A stretch of 64,000 nucleotides of DNA from Acephala macrosclerotiorum (lineage: Eukaryota > Ascomycota > Leotiomycetes > Helotiales > Mollisiaceae). Below the pieces are notes generated by a model that was not told where the DNA came from, ran no database searches, and saw only the letters and a list, made by a program, of their open reading frames with translations. The first letter of the stretch is position 1. Every line of letters starts with the position of its first letter. The position numbers and the translations under genes were made by a program. Below are positions 10,342-20,724 of this stretch, in pieces. The stretch is taken from positions 122,736 through 186,735 of the forward strand of contig MU119293.1 in the NCBI GenBank assembly GCA_014904845.1. The letters are read 5' to 3'.

Positions 10342-11735
10342 ATGAGCTCATTCGATGTTGCAAGCGCAAGAGAGCGCTTCCCCGCACTGAAGCAGCCTCA
10401 AGTTTACTTTGACAATGCTGGGGGAAGTCAAACTTTAGGAAGCGTCATTGATTCGTGCGTGCCTCCATTCCAGTTAGCAAGATAATTATTGACATTTTTC
10501 CAGAATTTCTGCTTACCTTTCAGGAACCAATGTCCAGCTGGGAGCAAGTTATAATGTGGGGAAGAAGTCTACATCTCTCTACGAACAAGGCTACGCAGCA
10601 GCGGCAAAGTACATCAATGCTTCACCTGACAACATTGGCACGTACCCTCACTCGAAATCTATAGCCTTTGCTAACAGATTTTTAGTCTTGGGATCATCCA
10701 CAACCCAACTCTTCCGCAATCTCTCCATCAGTTTAGGACCATTCCCTCCCAGATCAGAGATCATCATCTCAAAGGTCGACCATGAAGCCAACATCGCCCC
10801 TTGGGTTGCCATGGCAGGATATGCCGGTCTCACCATCAAGTGGTGGGTTCCAAAAACCAAGGAGAATCCAAAGCTAGAGGCATCGGACCTCAAAGAGCTG
10901 CTCACAGAGAAGACAGTTATGGTCCGTGTACTCATGCTTCAAACATCCTTGGCACGATACATGATATCAAAGCTATTGCGGAAGCTGTGCACACAATACC
11001 TGGCGCTCTGTTGTGTGTTGATGCTGTGGCTTATGCTCCTCATCGGAGGCTGGATATGCAAGAGTTGGGTGCGGACTTTTACTCCTTCAGTTGGTATAAA
11101 GTACGTTATTGCCACGGACTATGAGCATTTGTTGACAATCAAAGGTCTATGGACCACATATCTCCATGCTATATGCCTCCAATAAGGGCCTGAAAGCTGT
11201 AAAGTCCATTGGCCACTTCTTCAATCCCTCCACAACCCTGGCAGACAAGCTTGGTCTCGCGGGATCTTGCTACGAGCTCACAGCATCCATCCCCTCTGTC
11301 GTCGACTACTTCGGTTCTAACCGCACTGAATCATGGGACGCGATCGCCAAGCATGAGTTCGAGCTCCAGAGCATTCTGCTCAATTACCTGAATGCTCGCT
11401 CAGATGTCACCGTCATTGGAGAAAAGGATCCAGATTCGGCGAAAAGAGTCAGCACTATCAGCTTTCTCGTCAAAGGATGGAAGAGTCAAGACATCGTTGA
11501 ATCTGTCGATAAGCTCTCAAATGGGGAGATGGGAATCAGATGGGGCGGGTTCTATAGTGTCCGGCTACTAGATGAAGTTCTTGGCTTGGGTAAGGATGGT
11601 GTGGTTAGGGTATCGATGGTGCATTACAATACTAGTAGGTGCAGCTTCGAATTCGCGAAAAGCTGCTGACGAGATATAGTTGATGAAGTGAAGCAGTTGC
11701 TTGGGATGTTCGACCAAGTATTGGGGAAATCATAG
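10342..11735 (+). pseudogene. Class-V aminotransferase (cysteine-desulfurase-like), 5 exons, one frame break
   Basis: Exons read as 10342-10454, 10504-10637, 10686-11100, 11145-11634 and 11680-11735. Introns are 10455-10503, 10638-10685 (GC donor, see findings), 11101-11144 and 11635-11679. The start MSSFDVASARERFPAL and YFDNAGGSQTLGS are typical of the family. Later landmarks are GSSTTQLFRNLS, KVDHEAN, CVDAVAYAPHRRLD (PLP-ring Asp and His) and FSWYK, whose Lys should form the Schiff base. The whole pattern matches the SufS-like, VC1184-type group of PLP enzymes; the substrate is unknown. In exon 3 the frame shifts by one base between TEKTVMV and CTHASNILGTIHD (near 10922-10926), as if one base were missing. 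Everything else, including the terminal exon, is in order, so this is either a recent pseudogene or an assembly error. Confidence 0.78.
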
Positions 11736-11886
11736 TTCTGCCAGAAACACCATGAACACTTCTGATCCCGCAAACCGCAATCTTTGAAGGTCATAAAATC
11801 AGCCCTACAATATTGCTAATCACCTCCCAGTGTTCGCCAAACGCCCAACTCCCTCCGCAACAGCAGAACCCGCTTCGCAAGGTCCC

Positions 11887-12900
11887 TCAGGCCTTCTTTC
11901 CACCTGAAAGCTCTGGTTGATCCTTCATCACCTGCTCCGTCCCCTTGACAAGAGCAAGATCCAGTACCCAAGCAGGAAATGCCTTCAACATCTCCCACAT
12001 CAATGCATGAGTCCACCACGGTGCCACAACTTCTTTACCGCATCCAACCATTCCTAACGCCTTCTTCGCAAATTCTCGACTCTTCGGCCTCAACAGACCG
12101 CTTGCGGTCTTATCCCAACTCACATCCGTCACCCCCGCAGGCATAATACCCAGAACCTCAATGTTATCCCTCCCCATCGTCTTGATATCTCTCCTGAGCG
12201 CGCGAGAGAAACCGAGATCAAGACTCTTCGCCGAAGCATAAGTAGCCATATACGGCATGCCCACATCACTCATACTCCCCATCGTCAAAATCAATGCTGG
12301 ACCACCATGCGACATCAAAAGCGGAAGAACAGCCCTCGTAAACTGCACTGGAAACCTAGCGTTGATATTTATCAACAAATCAACATCTTCCGGACTTGTC
12401 TCAATGAAAGACTGCAACGTCGGCCCATCATTCTTCGCTCCCGTCCCAACATTATTAATCAAAACCGTAACATGAAGATCCTTGATCGCTTCAACCGCCT
12501 CCTTAATCATCTTCAAACTCTCCGGACCAGAATTCGCAGCATCAAGCTGCATAATCCTAAACTGAAGATGTGGAAATTCGTTCTGGAGCTCATGTCTCAC
12601 ATGATGGAGTTTCAAACCATTGCGTCCATGTAACACGATATTAAATCCCAGATTCGCAAGCTCATATACGTAGGCTTTTCCGATGCCGTCGGTAGAGCCA
12701 GTTATGATGGCCCAGGGGGTGGTGGCGGAGGAGTGGTGGGACCAGGTGTGTTTGTATTTTGTGATGGAGGAGCGGCGCAGGAAGTGGACGTAGATGAAGT
12801 TGAGAATACGAAAGAAGATATTTGAGACCCATAGGCCGCCGATGAGGGTTAGGATGGCGAGTTCGAGGGATGCGTTATCTTTGAGGAGTTTTGTGATCAT
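11887..12900 (-). CDS. Short-chain dehydrogenase, very-long-chain 3-oxoacyl-CoA reductase-like, 337 aa
   Basis: I start at the ATG at 12900; upstream the frame is open to about 13011 but without ATG. The N-terminus carries a membrane anchor (LAILTLIGGLWVSNIFFRIL). The Rossmann glycine motif ITGSTDGIGKA lies at about residues 66-76, LINNVG at about 148-152, and the catalytic Tyr and Lys of YASAK at about 221 and 225, with a Ser near 209. Overall length and anchor match the KAR/17-beta-HSD12 group that reduces 3-ketoacyl-CoA in ER fatty-acid elongation. The divergent C-terminus could also fit a related SDR with another substrate. The gene is intact, with no introns inside the called frame. It converges on the aminotransferase gene, 151 nt away. 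Confidence 0.82.
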   Translation of the reverse strand: MITKLLKDNASLELAILTLIGGLWVSNIFFRILNFIYVHFLRRSSITKYKHTWSHHSSATTPWAIITGSTDGIGKAYVYELANLGFNIVLHGRNGLKLHHVRHELQNEFPHLQFRIMQLDAANSGPESLKMIKEAVEAIKDLHVTVLINNVGTGAKNDGPTLQSFIETSPEDVDLLININARFPVQFTRAVLPLLMSHGGPALILTMGSMSDVGMPYMATYASAKSLDLGFSRALRRDIKTMGRDNIEVLGIMPAGVTDVSWDKTASGLLRPKSREFAKKALGMVGCGKEVVAPWWTHALMWEMLKAFPAWVLDLALVKGTEQVMKDQPELSGGKKA

Positions 12901-13361
12901 TTTGCTGACTTGTTTTGTGTTATTGGCAGAGTCTTTGAGGAAGAGACGTCGATGCGAACGACGACGAAATAAGTACTCCGGGAAGTCGAGGAATGACTCA
13001 GAACAGCTCACTTCTGCATCTCCTATGCACTCAGAGATATCACTTGATCTGAGACTGTATGATAAATCCTCACTTACAGGTTGTTCAGTGGGGTGACGAT
13101 CATCTCACACTGACGCGAGGCTTCGGCCTGGGGAAAGTGGCGCCACTTCCCCAATCAGTGGCATTCACGACATCGATATCACAAAAAGAAGATGGCCATC
13201 ACAAATATTCATTCACTCCTCCAGAGTAGGCTATTGAAGGGTATTAAAGCTTCGAAGTATTGTGAAACATTCTATTCTCGCATCAAACAACCTGCGAGCA
13301 GGGGATCGTCATTCAGGCACGAATTTTCATCAACAACACAGTGGCCCTTCACTAAGGTAAT
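12901..13361. other. Intergenic region between two minus-strand genes
   Basis: This contains the probable promoter and leader of the SDR gene. A frame on the plus strand (12794-13096) is a shadow. Nothing else recognised. Confidence 0.45.
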
Positions 13362-14030
13362 TCACTTCCCTCCAAAAATCCAAGCTGGTAGAACGAATGA
13401 AGCTGCGCTCTTTGCAATGCCAGTGACGCCGTCCACGAAACCAGCCTTTGCTGTCTGTTCCGCGAGGGTGTAATCCCAGACAGCCTTAGCCACCACTGCT
13501 CCAGTCTTCGCAATGTATACCACGGTATCTTTGATGTTGGATCCTATTTCCACAACGTACTTTCTCTTGGAACTTCCCTCTTTCGAGTTCGCATTTGTTT
13601 GAGTGCTCGTATCGTTCATAGCCGCAGTGATGGGAAAGCTGATGGGAGCAAAAGTTATTGGCCCATCACCGTGAGTGGTTTGGATAACGGTGTTGGTGTT
13701 TTGATTTTGGCCATTTCCACTGCTAGCACTGTTGGCGTTGTTGATGATGCTTTGTCCTTGTTTCTTTTCGATCGCTGCTTCGTATTTATCCAGAATTTCC
13801 TTGGTTGGGAGGCCACCTTGGCGGCAATACTCGCGGTAGTGAGTAATAACGTCTCGATCGTCTGTACTTGACAAGATTAGAGCCCTCAATTGATACAATG
13901 AAAAGAATGTTGCGTATGCCTGTTCTTCTTTTGTTGGTGCCATTGCTGCCTTTGATGTTGATGCTTTTGCGAGGAAGGTTATTGATGTTGTTGTTTTTGA
14001 AGATATCGAGAAGCTGTCCGATATTGCCAT
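13362..14030 (-). CDS. Unknown protein with helical N-domain and Asn/Gln/Thr-rich linker, 222 aa
   Basis: The frame begins at the ATG at 14030; a second in-frame ATG at 13943 (MAPTKEEQAYATFF) would give 193 aa and may be the true start. The N-terminal part (EEQAYATFFSLYQLRALILSS... to EAAIEKKQGQ) looks helical. A linker of about 25 residues rich in Asn, Ser, Gln and Thr follows, then a short beta-prone stretch (GDGPITFAPISFPIT). The C-terminal third has small-residue helices ending AASFVLPAWIFGGK. I do not recognise the family. It lies next to, and divergent from, a broken P-loop GTPase gene. The layout (helical domain, polar linker, short hydrophobic motif) resembles fungal signalling proteins in general form only. 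Confidence 0.5.
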   Translation of the reverse strand: MAISDSFSISSKTTTSITFLAKASTSKAAMAPTKEEQAYATFFSLYQLRALILSSTDDRDVITHYREYCRQGGLPTKEILDKYEAAIEKKQGQSIINNANSASSGNGQNQNTNTVIQTTHGDGPITFAPISFPITAAMNDTSTQTNANSKEGSSKRKYVVEIGSNIKDTVVYIAKTGAVVAKAVWDYTLAEQTAKAGFVDGVTGIAKSAASFVLPAWIFGGK

Positions 14031-14634
14031 AACAGGATTCAGATCAGTCCTCAAATATTGCGCAGTTTTCTTTGTTTTCAGTAGCTTCAGATCATGCTAG
14101 TGGAGTTCGCTCTGTTCGAAAGCTCGTTGTTTGTTTTGTATATCTAGAGATTTCGAGGAATCTGCAGAAGATCATGACGTGAAATATACAGGAGATCTAA
14201 AGGGCGCTTCGTTGAAGATAGGAGTCGCGGTTTCATCCGAAACCACAAGACTATGTTTCTCTCATTGTTTGAGTGGACACGAAACACCGAGAACAGGCCT
14301 CTAGGATGGTTGTCCTTTTTGTCACAATGCTTCATCTACTTCAATTGTCAAAGTTAGTTGTCAGACCTTGATATGAGACACGGGCTCCTTTTGTGAAAGG
14401 TATGGATTTATCTCTGCGTCACGTGTCCTGAGCAAGGTATGAACATGTCCTTATTCCTGCATTGGAATGGGGTTCCTGCATTCCTGCTGATGACGAGTGA
14501 CCAGCACATCTTCGAATGTTGAACCACGACCCACGTTCACATTCAGTCCTCGACGATAATAAATCTCAACGAACAACAGCCTTCAAGCTTCAGACCAGCT
14601 GTCGGTTGGATTTGGAGAAAGCACTCGACAGAAC
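14031..14634. other. Divergent intergenic region
   Basis: This lies between the unknown protein and the GTPase relic, which diverge. A 63-codon frame at 14144-14335 has no recognisable feature. Nothing else seen. Confidence 0.45.
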
Positions 14635-15530
14635 ATGACGAGACAGGCTCAACTAGCGACGACTGTTGGCGGCAAAATACCTCCCGACGCCCAAGTTGTG
14701 CTTTAATTTGGTGGAATAGGAACGGACAAAACCACGTTCGTCGATAACATCACTGGTTCCAACCTTCCTATCTCGAGTGATTATGGTGATGGCACATGCA
14801 CCAAGAAGCCCGAAGTAGTAGTCTCTCTCATCGATGGCAAGACTGTGGCTTTCATTGATACGCCTGGTTGGGACGATGACCAGAAAGACTCAATCCCCAA
14901 TAGTCTCAAGGTAGTTTCGCGCTTCTTAGAAGGACAACTTGGCTCAACATGGCCAATAACGGCAGCTCTTTACTTCTACGATATCAATCAAAGGCGAGAG
15001 ACGAAGTCGGCACAGGTCAACTTGGACAATTTCAACGCATTCTTTTGAGGGGTAGACTTTAGGAACTGGGACTCGTCGCTTCTTTCTGGAACAAAGCCGA
15101 TCCATCGGTTGCGAAAACTAGGTTGGATTATCTCAAAACACATAACTGGGACCTCATGATCGCGATGAGAGCAAGGGTCTTTCACTTGGAAAACGACCTG
15201 GAATCATGTCAGCAAATGACATTGAGCTTACTCGAGAGACAACCTATCAATATCAGCGTGCGTACCGAGATCCATTATATTACAAAACGAACACGCAAGC
15301 ATGCTCACCTGGACTACCAAGAGAAGGAAATGAAGAAAGTGTTGATTGAAGAATCTGGAAAGATCGTGCGATACATAGAGGAACTCAAGAATGCTACCCC
15401 CTAGGAGAGAGCAACTATCCTCGGCAAGGTGGATGATTCGCGGGTCAAGATGAAGAAGTGCGCAGAGGACATGGCCAGAATAGCGCAGGAGCGCCTGCAT
15501 ATTCCTGTTTGGAAGTATCTACGAATAGTT
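14635..15530 (+). pseudogene. AIG1/G-domain-like GTPase relic
   Basis: The reading starts at ATG 14635 (MTRQAQLATTVGGKIPPDAQ). A P-loop-like sequence FGGIGTDKTTF follows, in which the Gly before the invariant Lys is Asp. Then come ITGSNLPIS, a switch-I-like Thr (DGTCTKK) and a clear G3 motif (AFIDTPGWDDD). Stops lie in frame at 14704-14706 (TAA, just before the P-loop) and 15046-15048 (TGA). The later part (15123-15404, a coiled-coil-like tail with ESGKIVRYIEELKNATP) is in another frame and ends in a stop. The order of motifs matches fungal AIG1/IMAP-like GTPases. Two stops, a frame change and an altered P-loop make a functional enzyme unlikely. Confidence 0.68.
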
Positions 15531-15637
15531 ATGTATCTAATTTGCAGTCACTGAAGCTGAACATCAGATCTAAGAGCACAACAAAATCAAGAAATAGATG
15601 TGCCCCGAGTGCTGACAAACCTCCCCCCACATGCCGC

Positions 15638-17442
15638 TCAAACAACCTTAACCCGAATACCCATCGAACTCTCCTTCGGCCTCGCAAGCAAAAACTCCCT
15701 ATCAGGCCTCACATCCTCAACATCCGTCTCAAACAACACAAACTCATTCTTCCTCACCACATTCGCCAATGTAATATACAGCTCCGCATACGCCAGCTGC
15801 ATGCCCAAACAATTCCGACTTCCCTTTGTGAACGAAACCAGATATCTCGAAAGAGGGGTTTCTTTTTCGTTAGAGTTTCGGTTGGCGAGAAGCGGGGCTC
15901 GGAGGTGCTCAGGCGGTTCAGCGAGCCAGCGTTCGGGGGCGAAGGTGTGGGAGGAGGGGAAGACGGTTTCGTTGTGGTGCATTATAATGCTGCTCATTGC
16001 CATTGGTGTTCCACGGGGAGGAGGTAGGATTTGTCGCCAGAGGGGGTGGTGTAGGTGATGTCTTTGTCGGGTGAAATGCGCGGGAGGCGTGATGCACCGC
16101 CGTATGCTAGGCGAAGTGCTTCTTAGTGTTAGTATTGTTTCTCAAGTACAAAGAGGATTTCATTTTGTCTCGAGGAACGGGCCTGAGGGGAGGGTGAGGG
16201 GGAATGAGGAAAGATGGAGCATACCTTCTTGGATAACAGCAGTCAGATATGGTAGCGACTCCAAAGTCGCAAGATCGAGAGGGGTCGAAGGATCTTTCCA
16301 TGCGTCTTTAAGCTCTCTCTTCAGTTTGTTCATAGTCTCCAGGTTGCTGAGGAGGTAGAACATAGCAACCGACATCGTCCACGCTGTTGTTTCAACTCCA
16401 GCACTCACGATAGTTTGTGCTTCGTCGAAGAGGCATTGCTTAGATTTCTCCTGTTCGGGACGCTTAGACTGGAGAATCTCATGGAAGATAGTTGCATGAT
16501 TGACATCTTGATTCTTTTGATTATTGCCGCTCATGACCGAGTCAATTTGGCGCTCAATGTCCTATTTTCCCAGTCAAAAACAGCTCTGTCACAAGGGACA
16601 CTGACTTACGGATCGCCATGAAAGGATGACATCGGATGCGGGGTCCAACCGTCACAACCCATTTCGGCAGAATATTGGTCTACAACTGGACAATGATAGG
16701 GAAGTTGGTTGCGATAGGGATAGCACGGAGATAAAGCTCAAGGGTCCTGTTCAATGGCGCGATGAATTCAGGATTCTCAATAAGATTGTAGTTCTCTGCA
16801 AAGCTGTATTCCATCACAGCATCCGCAGTGAGACAGGCAAATGCTTCATTCAGAACTAGCGCGTTCTCAGATCCCTTGTATTCCTCGGCGAAGCGACGGC
16901 AGAGGGTATGGGCTCGTTCTTGAATCCATGGAGCAAACTTGCGGATCTGACTCTTGGAGAAGTAGGGGTTAAGGGTACCTCGGCGAGTTCGATGGAGCTC
17001 GTGGTTGGACGTAGCAAAAGCGGACTTGTCGGACGAGAACGCATTCTTGTGCCATGGTGTTTTATCACGTCGTTCAGAGTTAGAGTAGATCGTATCGTAA
17101 AATTCGGGATCATCAATATGGACCTCGAGAGGGGTTATGCGGACAATCGGCCCTTAAGTTGTCAGGGCGGGATATTGTGTGAAAAATGGTGTTGTCCTTA
17201 CCATACTGCTCATGTAGCCTTACGACCTCCTTGTAGAACTGTCCACCCTTGATAACCTGGTAATAGAATTCATACCACCATGTCGCAGCTGCTAATTTCG
17301 GGCCTGGAATATGGGAGATAGGACTGAAATACAGACGATAGACTGTCAAGAAGATTGTGTAGCCTGTAGTAGCAATGAAAAGCCCAAGGATGGAGGTAAT
17401 GATGTTGGGAGCAAATTTCCCGTTCACAAAAAATGAAGCCAT
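15638..17442 (-). pseudogene. Cytochrome P450 (trichodiene-oxygenase-like group), broken
   Basis: Exons read complement 17442-17202, 17152-16610, 16561-16225 and 16118-15638; introns 17153-17201 (GTAAGG...AAG), 16562-16609 (GTAAGT...TAG) and 16119-16224 (GTATGC...AAG) have sound signals. Landmarks are an N-terminal anchor ([20 protein letters not shown]), the Pro-rich hinge [37 protein letters not shown], an I-helix (SAGVETTAWT), the haem loop FTKGSRNCLGMQLAYAE and the PERW motif. Three lesions are visible: a TAG at 16680-16682 where the family pattern suggests Trp, a one-base insertion near 16645 (before DPASDVILSWRS), and a one-base loss near 16015-16018 in a C run (before GTPMAMSS). With three lesions the gene is probably dead; the two indels alone could be sequencing errors. 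Confidence 0.82.
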
Positions 17443-19037
17443 AATAGGTAATGCCAGTTGAGGACGAGTGCGTAAGGACTATCCAGCGCCAGGTCGAACC
17501 TTTCGTGCGAAAACACTGAGCTTTCAGGCACTTTTAAAGAGAACATCCAGAGGACGAGGTTAAGCTAAAGCATGCAAGGAGCGTCGTCTGAGGTATGCAA
17601 TAGTAAGGAAGCGGTGTCTCTGAGTACTTGCAGGAATATGAAGTCCTCTGGAATTGTACTGACATCGATCAAACGTCTCTCGTGCGGACAACAGAAGTAT
17701 ATATTGAAGCGATAGCCGACTCTAACTCACATTCTGCTGACAATGAGGCATGGATCCTTAGTGTTTAGACCGATACTGAAACCAAAAGGGTAAACAGCGC
17801 ACCATATTCCCTGTATGAGTAAGTAAACAATCTCCCCCAAGTGGAGGAATTGAACGACATACGACAATACGAATAAAATCCCTTAGAAAGAGTTGAGCAT
17901 AATTGAGCAAGGAAATCAACTTCATAGGGGCAGATAGCCTGTTCGGGCTCGGGATTGGCTTATCTTACGAGCATGCCAATGACGGTTTCATTGAAGTGCT
18001 AATTGCTGACACTGTTGTCAGCACTTGGAATCTGACGCACCGCCAGGTCGGCGCCAAGGTCAACCTGGAACGTATTTTCCCGAGATTTCATTGGGCCCGG
18101 CTGTATCTATCCGCCGCCTCTCTTCGGATCCGAATGTTGAACCGACTTGTCGTTGCTTTGAACTCTTCGACTTAGACAAACGGCCCTTACGATTTCATGG
18201 CTGGGAAATGTGCAGAAGCCACTAAACGGAGCTTCAGCGAAGTATCGTGATACTCATCATGCCCCTCGAAGAACTACGGCAGCAATCATGGGTTGCCTGG
18301 CGTTACTATGCAAACGCGAACGCAGCCAGGAAAAATGGTTGGGACCGACGCTGGCCTCGACGATTTGCTTTCCCAAGAATACCAAGCGATCTTAGTCAGA
18401 AATGTGTGAGTGGTGGCCACGAAGGTTTGAGGCTGGACGCTCGGCTCAAGAGCTGCTGACCGGGGATTGATTTGATTCACGGTAGGTGTATTGTGCTCAT
18501 CTCGTCACAGCATTAACCAAGTATGTCTTTTCTGTTGTAAAGAAAGACAGGTGATGAAATCATGACCTGGAGAATCTGGATTGGTCAGCAGTAGAACGAT
18601 TGAATGCTGATGACAGAGAAACGAAAAGCAGCTGTACTTTCCCTTGCCAATCAATCTTCTTGCCCCATGTAGAGCAGCAGACAGCAAAAATTGAAAACTT
18701 ATGCGTTGGAGTCATGGGCGAGGAAAAGGAGGAAATCAAAGTAACCTGGATACATCGCACCTCAGTCAAAGTTCTGCTCCGTCACTCATTAAATTCGCCT
18801 GCATACTGCTTCTCAGTCTCCAGATCCGGATATCGAAAAAGAAAACACATGGTCTTATATTGTTAGAAAAGAAGATCTCAAAACTGATTTTCATCGATTT
18901 ATCATGCATGGACATTCGCAAAGGTACTACACCTGTGGTCCTTGAGAAGAAGCGGCAACAGGTCGACCCCCTCCTACCCATTCAATTCTCTCTATTCGCT
19001 GCCCCATATCCGAGCAATTGAATGTTTCATGCGGAAT
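17443..19037. other. Gene-poor region of about 1.6 kb
   Basis: No gene is supported. Overlapping plus-strand frames (17903-18175, 18025-18225, 18247-18459) include VGAKVNLERIF and a Trp-rich segment (QSWVAWRYYANANAARKNGWD), which might be a decayed coding exon, but I found no consistent spliced reading. The first 200 bases upstream of 17442 should hold the P450 promoter. Confidence 0.4.
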
Positions 19038-20329
19038 TTATTGTCCAGATTTCGCCTCGTACAGGCTTTTCCTACTTTCAACCTCTTTAGCAGTGGGTAG
19101 AAACTTTCCAGTATTGACCTCCAAAAATGCCTTCCCATTGCCATTGTGTTTTGTAAACACGAGGATATCAACGATCTTTCCTGTCGGTCGCGGATTGAAG
19201 TGACTGGGGTCCATAGATGTGAGATGAGACGGTAACATGAGGTTCAGAGCGATATGTGGGATCGGAGAAGTGTACACGAAATCCAGGATCTCTAGAACAT
19301 GTTGTTCGTCGCTAGGGTATGGATGCCGTTGTGTAACGGTTAGCTGTTGGAGAGACCCGGAATGCGAACCTAATGCCTTCATAATAGAACGATTGAATAC
19401 CACAGAACGCCAAGTTGATGATGATTCCAGCTGAAAAGAGCGTAGGGGGTTCATGCCGACTATGACTTCAGATGTAAGGCAGAGGTGTTTCGTTGGGGAA
19501 GTGGTTGCTGGTAATGGAGTAAAAGATGGATCGTACTGTTTGATGCTTATGCTATCCAAGAACGCTAGCGAGCGTAATATGGAAAATGTCTCATCGGGTG
19601 AAGTTGTCGAAAAGCCGGTGAAGCCCAGGTGTCTAAGCTTGCTGAGGTTCCTAATATGGGAAATCGAACCCAGATCGGAGATCATACTGTACTTTAGAAG
19701 ATTGGGACATGCGCGAGAGACCAATTCGAACACCAGCTCCTGCTCTGGCTGGTATCCGGATAAATCTTCCGGAGATCTAGAGATGGGAAGCTTTCTGAAG
19801 TAGATATAGAGATTTTCGAGATTGGAAGCGATCGAAGTGCGTTCCAGGTAGCAATAGCGATGTTTGGATTGGAAAGTAGATCAGTTTGATCGAGATCCTG
19901 TGCCAGATCCTGGGGAAAGGGCTTTTCTATACAAGCCTGTCCGTGTTGATGGTTTTTCGAGGGAAGTGTGCTCCTTATCAAATTATGGAAGTCTGCTGCA
20001 TGTATGGGAAATTGCGCCAGTGCTTCAAAGCATTGTTTGCTCCAGAATATAGTCATCTTCTGAATTAGCTGCAGGTTGTTCGACTTCCCCTCTCGAATCC
20101 AGTCAAGGAGATTTTGTAAATCACTCCGATAGAAATTCCACTCCATAAGGATAAGGGGAAGAGCTTCGAGGCGTAGTTGATGGCAGGTGGAGGTCATATT
20201 GTAGTACCATTGATTCTGGCCCCAGCATAGCTTCAAGACAATTCGATATATCTGTACCCTGATCTCGACTGGAAGATCAAGAAACGAGCGAGCGTGATGC
20301 GGGGTATCATAAGGGCTCGTTACTTCCAT
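19038..20329 (-). pseudogene. F-box-like/leucine-rich protein with one frame break
   Basis: The ATG at 20329 opens MEVTSPYDTPHHARS, followed at once by an F-box-like segment (FLDLPVEIRVQIYRIVLKL) and CHQLRLEALP, the usual start of fungal F-box-like proteins. The frame then runs to TWNALR near 19830, where continuity passes to another frame (IASNLENLYIYFRKLP); one base appears to be missing. The second part (19733 back to 19038) holds leucine-rich segments (HIRNLSKLRHLGF, SILRSLAFLDSISI). Upstream codons without ATG extend to 20446. No splice signals explain the frame change. Such proteins are numerous and variable in fungi and may act as ubiquitin-ligase adaptors; function here is unknown. 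Confidence 0.68.
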
Positions 20330-20724
20330 CGTGATCGGCCGTGGGCGAATGGGGATGTCTCGATCGTAGATTTGTGAGGTGACTTCTCTTGAGCGATGTA
20401 TAGATGCGTTTGAGAAGGACTTGAGGAAATAGCAGCTTGAGTACACTCTTGCTACAATGTTATGGACAGGTGTTCCCCGGTCTTGAAGCCATGTTTACTG
20501 CATATTTCTCAATAATACATGCTGCTGAAACACCAACAAGGCGGAGGAGTGCGCTGCAACTGCATTCGGGGCTGGATGACGAACACATCTAGGTAAAGGA
20601 TATTTCAAGCTCTAGACGATGAATGGATGTAGCAAATGCATATATAGAACTGTTGGATGGTGTTACGCTCAACGCGAAGCGCGTTGGTGGCGTCGTGAGG
20701 AAGGGGTAGTTTAGTACAGGTAAC
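20330..20724. other. Intergenic region left of a MITE
   Basis: Probable upstream region of the F-box-like gene. A short imperfect palindrome (CTCAACGCGAAGCGCGTTG) lies near 20669-20687. Nothing else seen. Confidence 0.4.

Noticed and set aside
3556..15638. Secondary-metabolite gene cluster around the two P450s
   Set aside because: No polyketide synthase, NRPS, terpene cyclase, transporter or cluster regulator lies between them, and the second P450 is broken.
17903..18225. VGAKVNLER segment resembling a riboflavin-synthase motif
   Set aside because: The similarity is limited to about nine residues, the sequence after it does not continue the family in any frame, and no splice model supports a gene.
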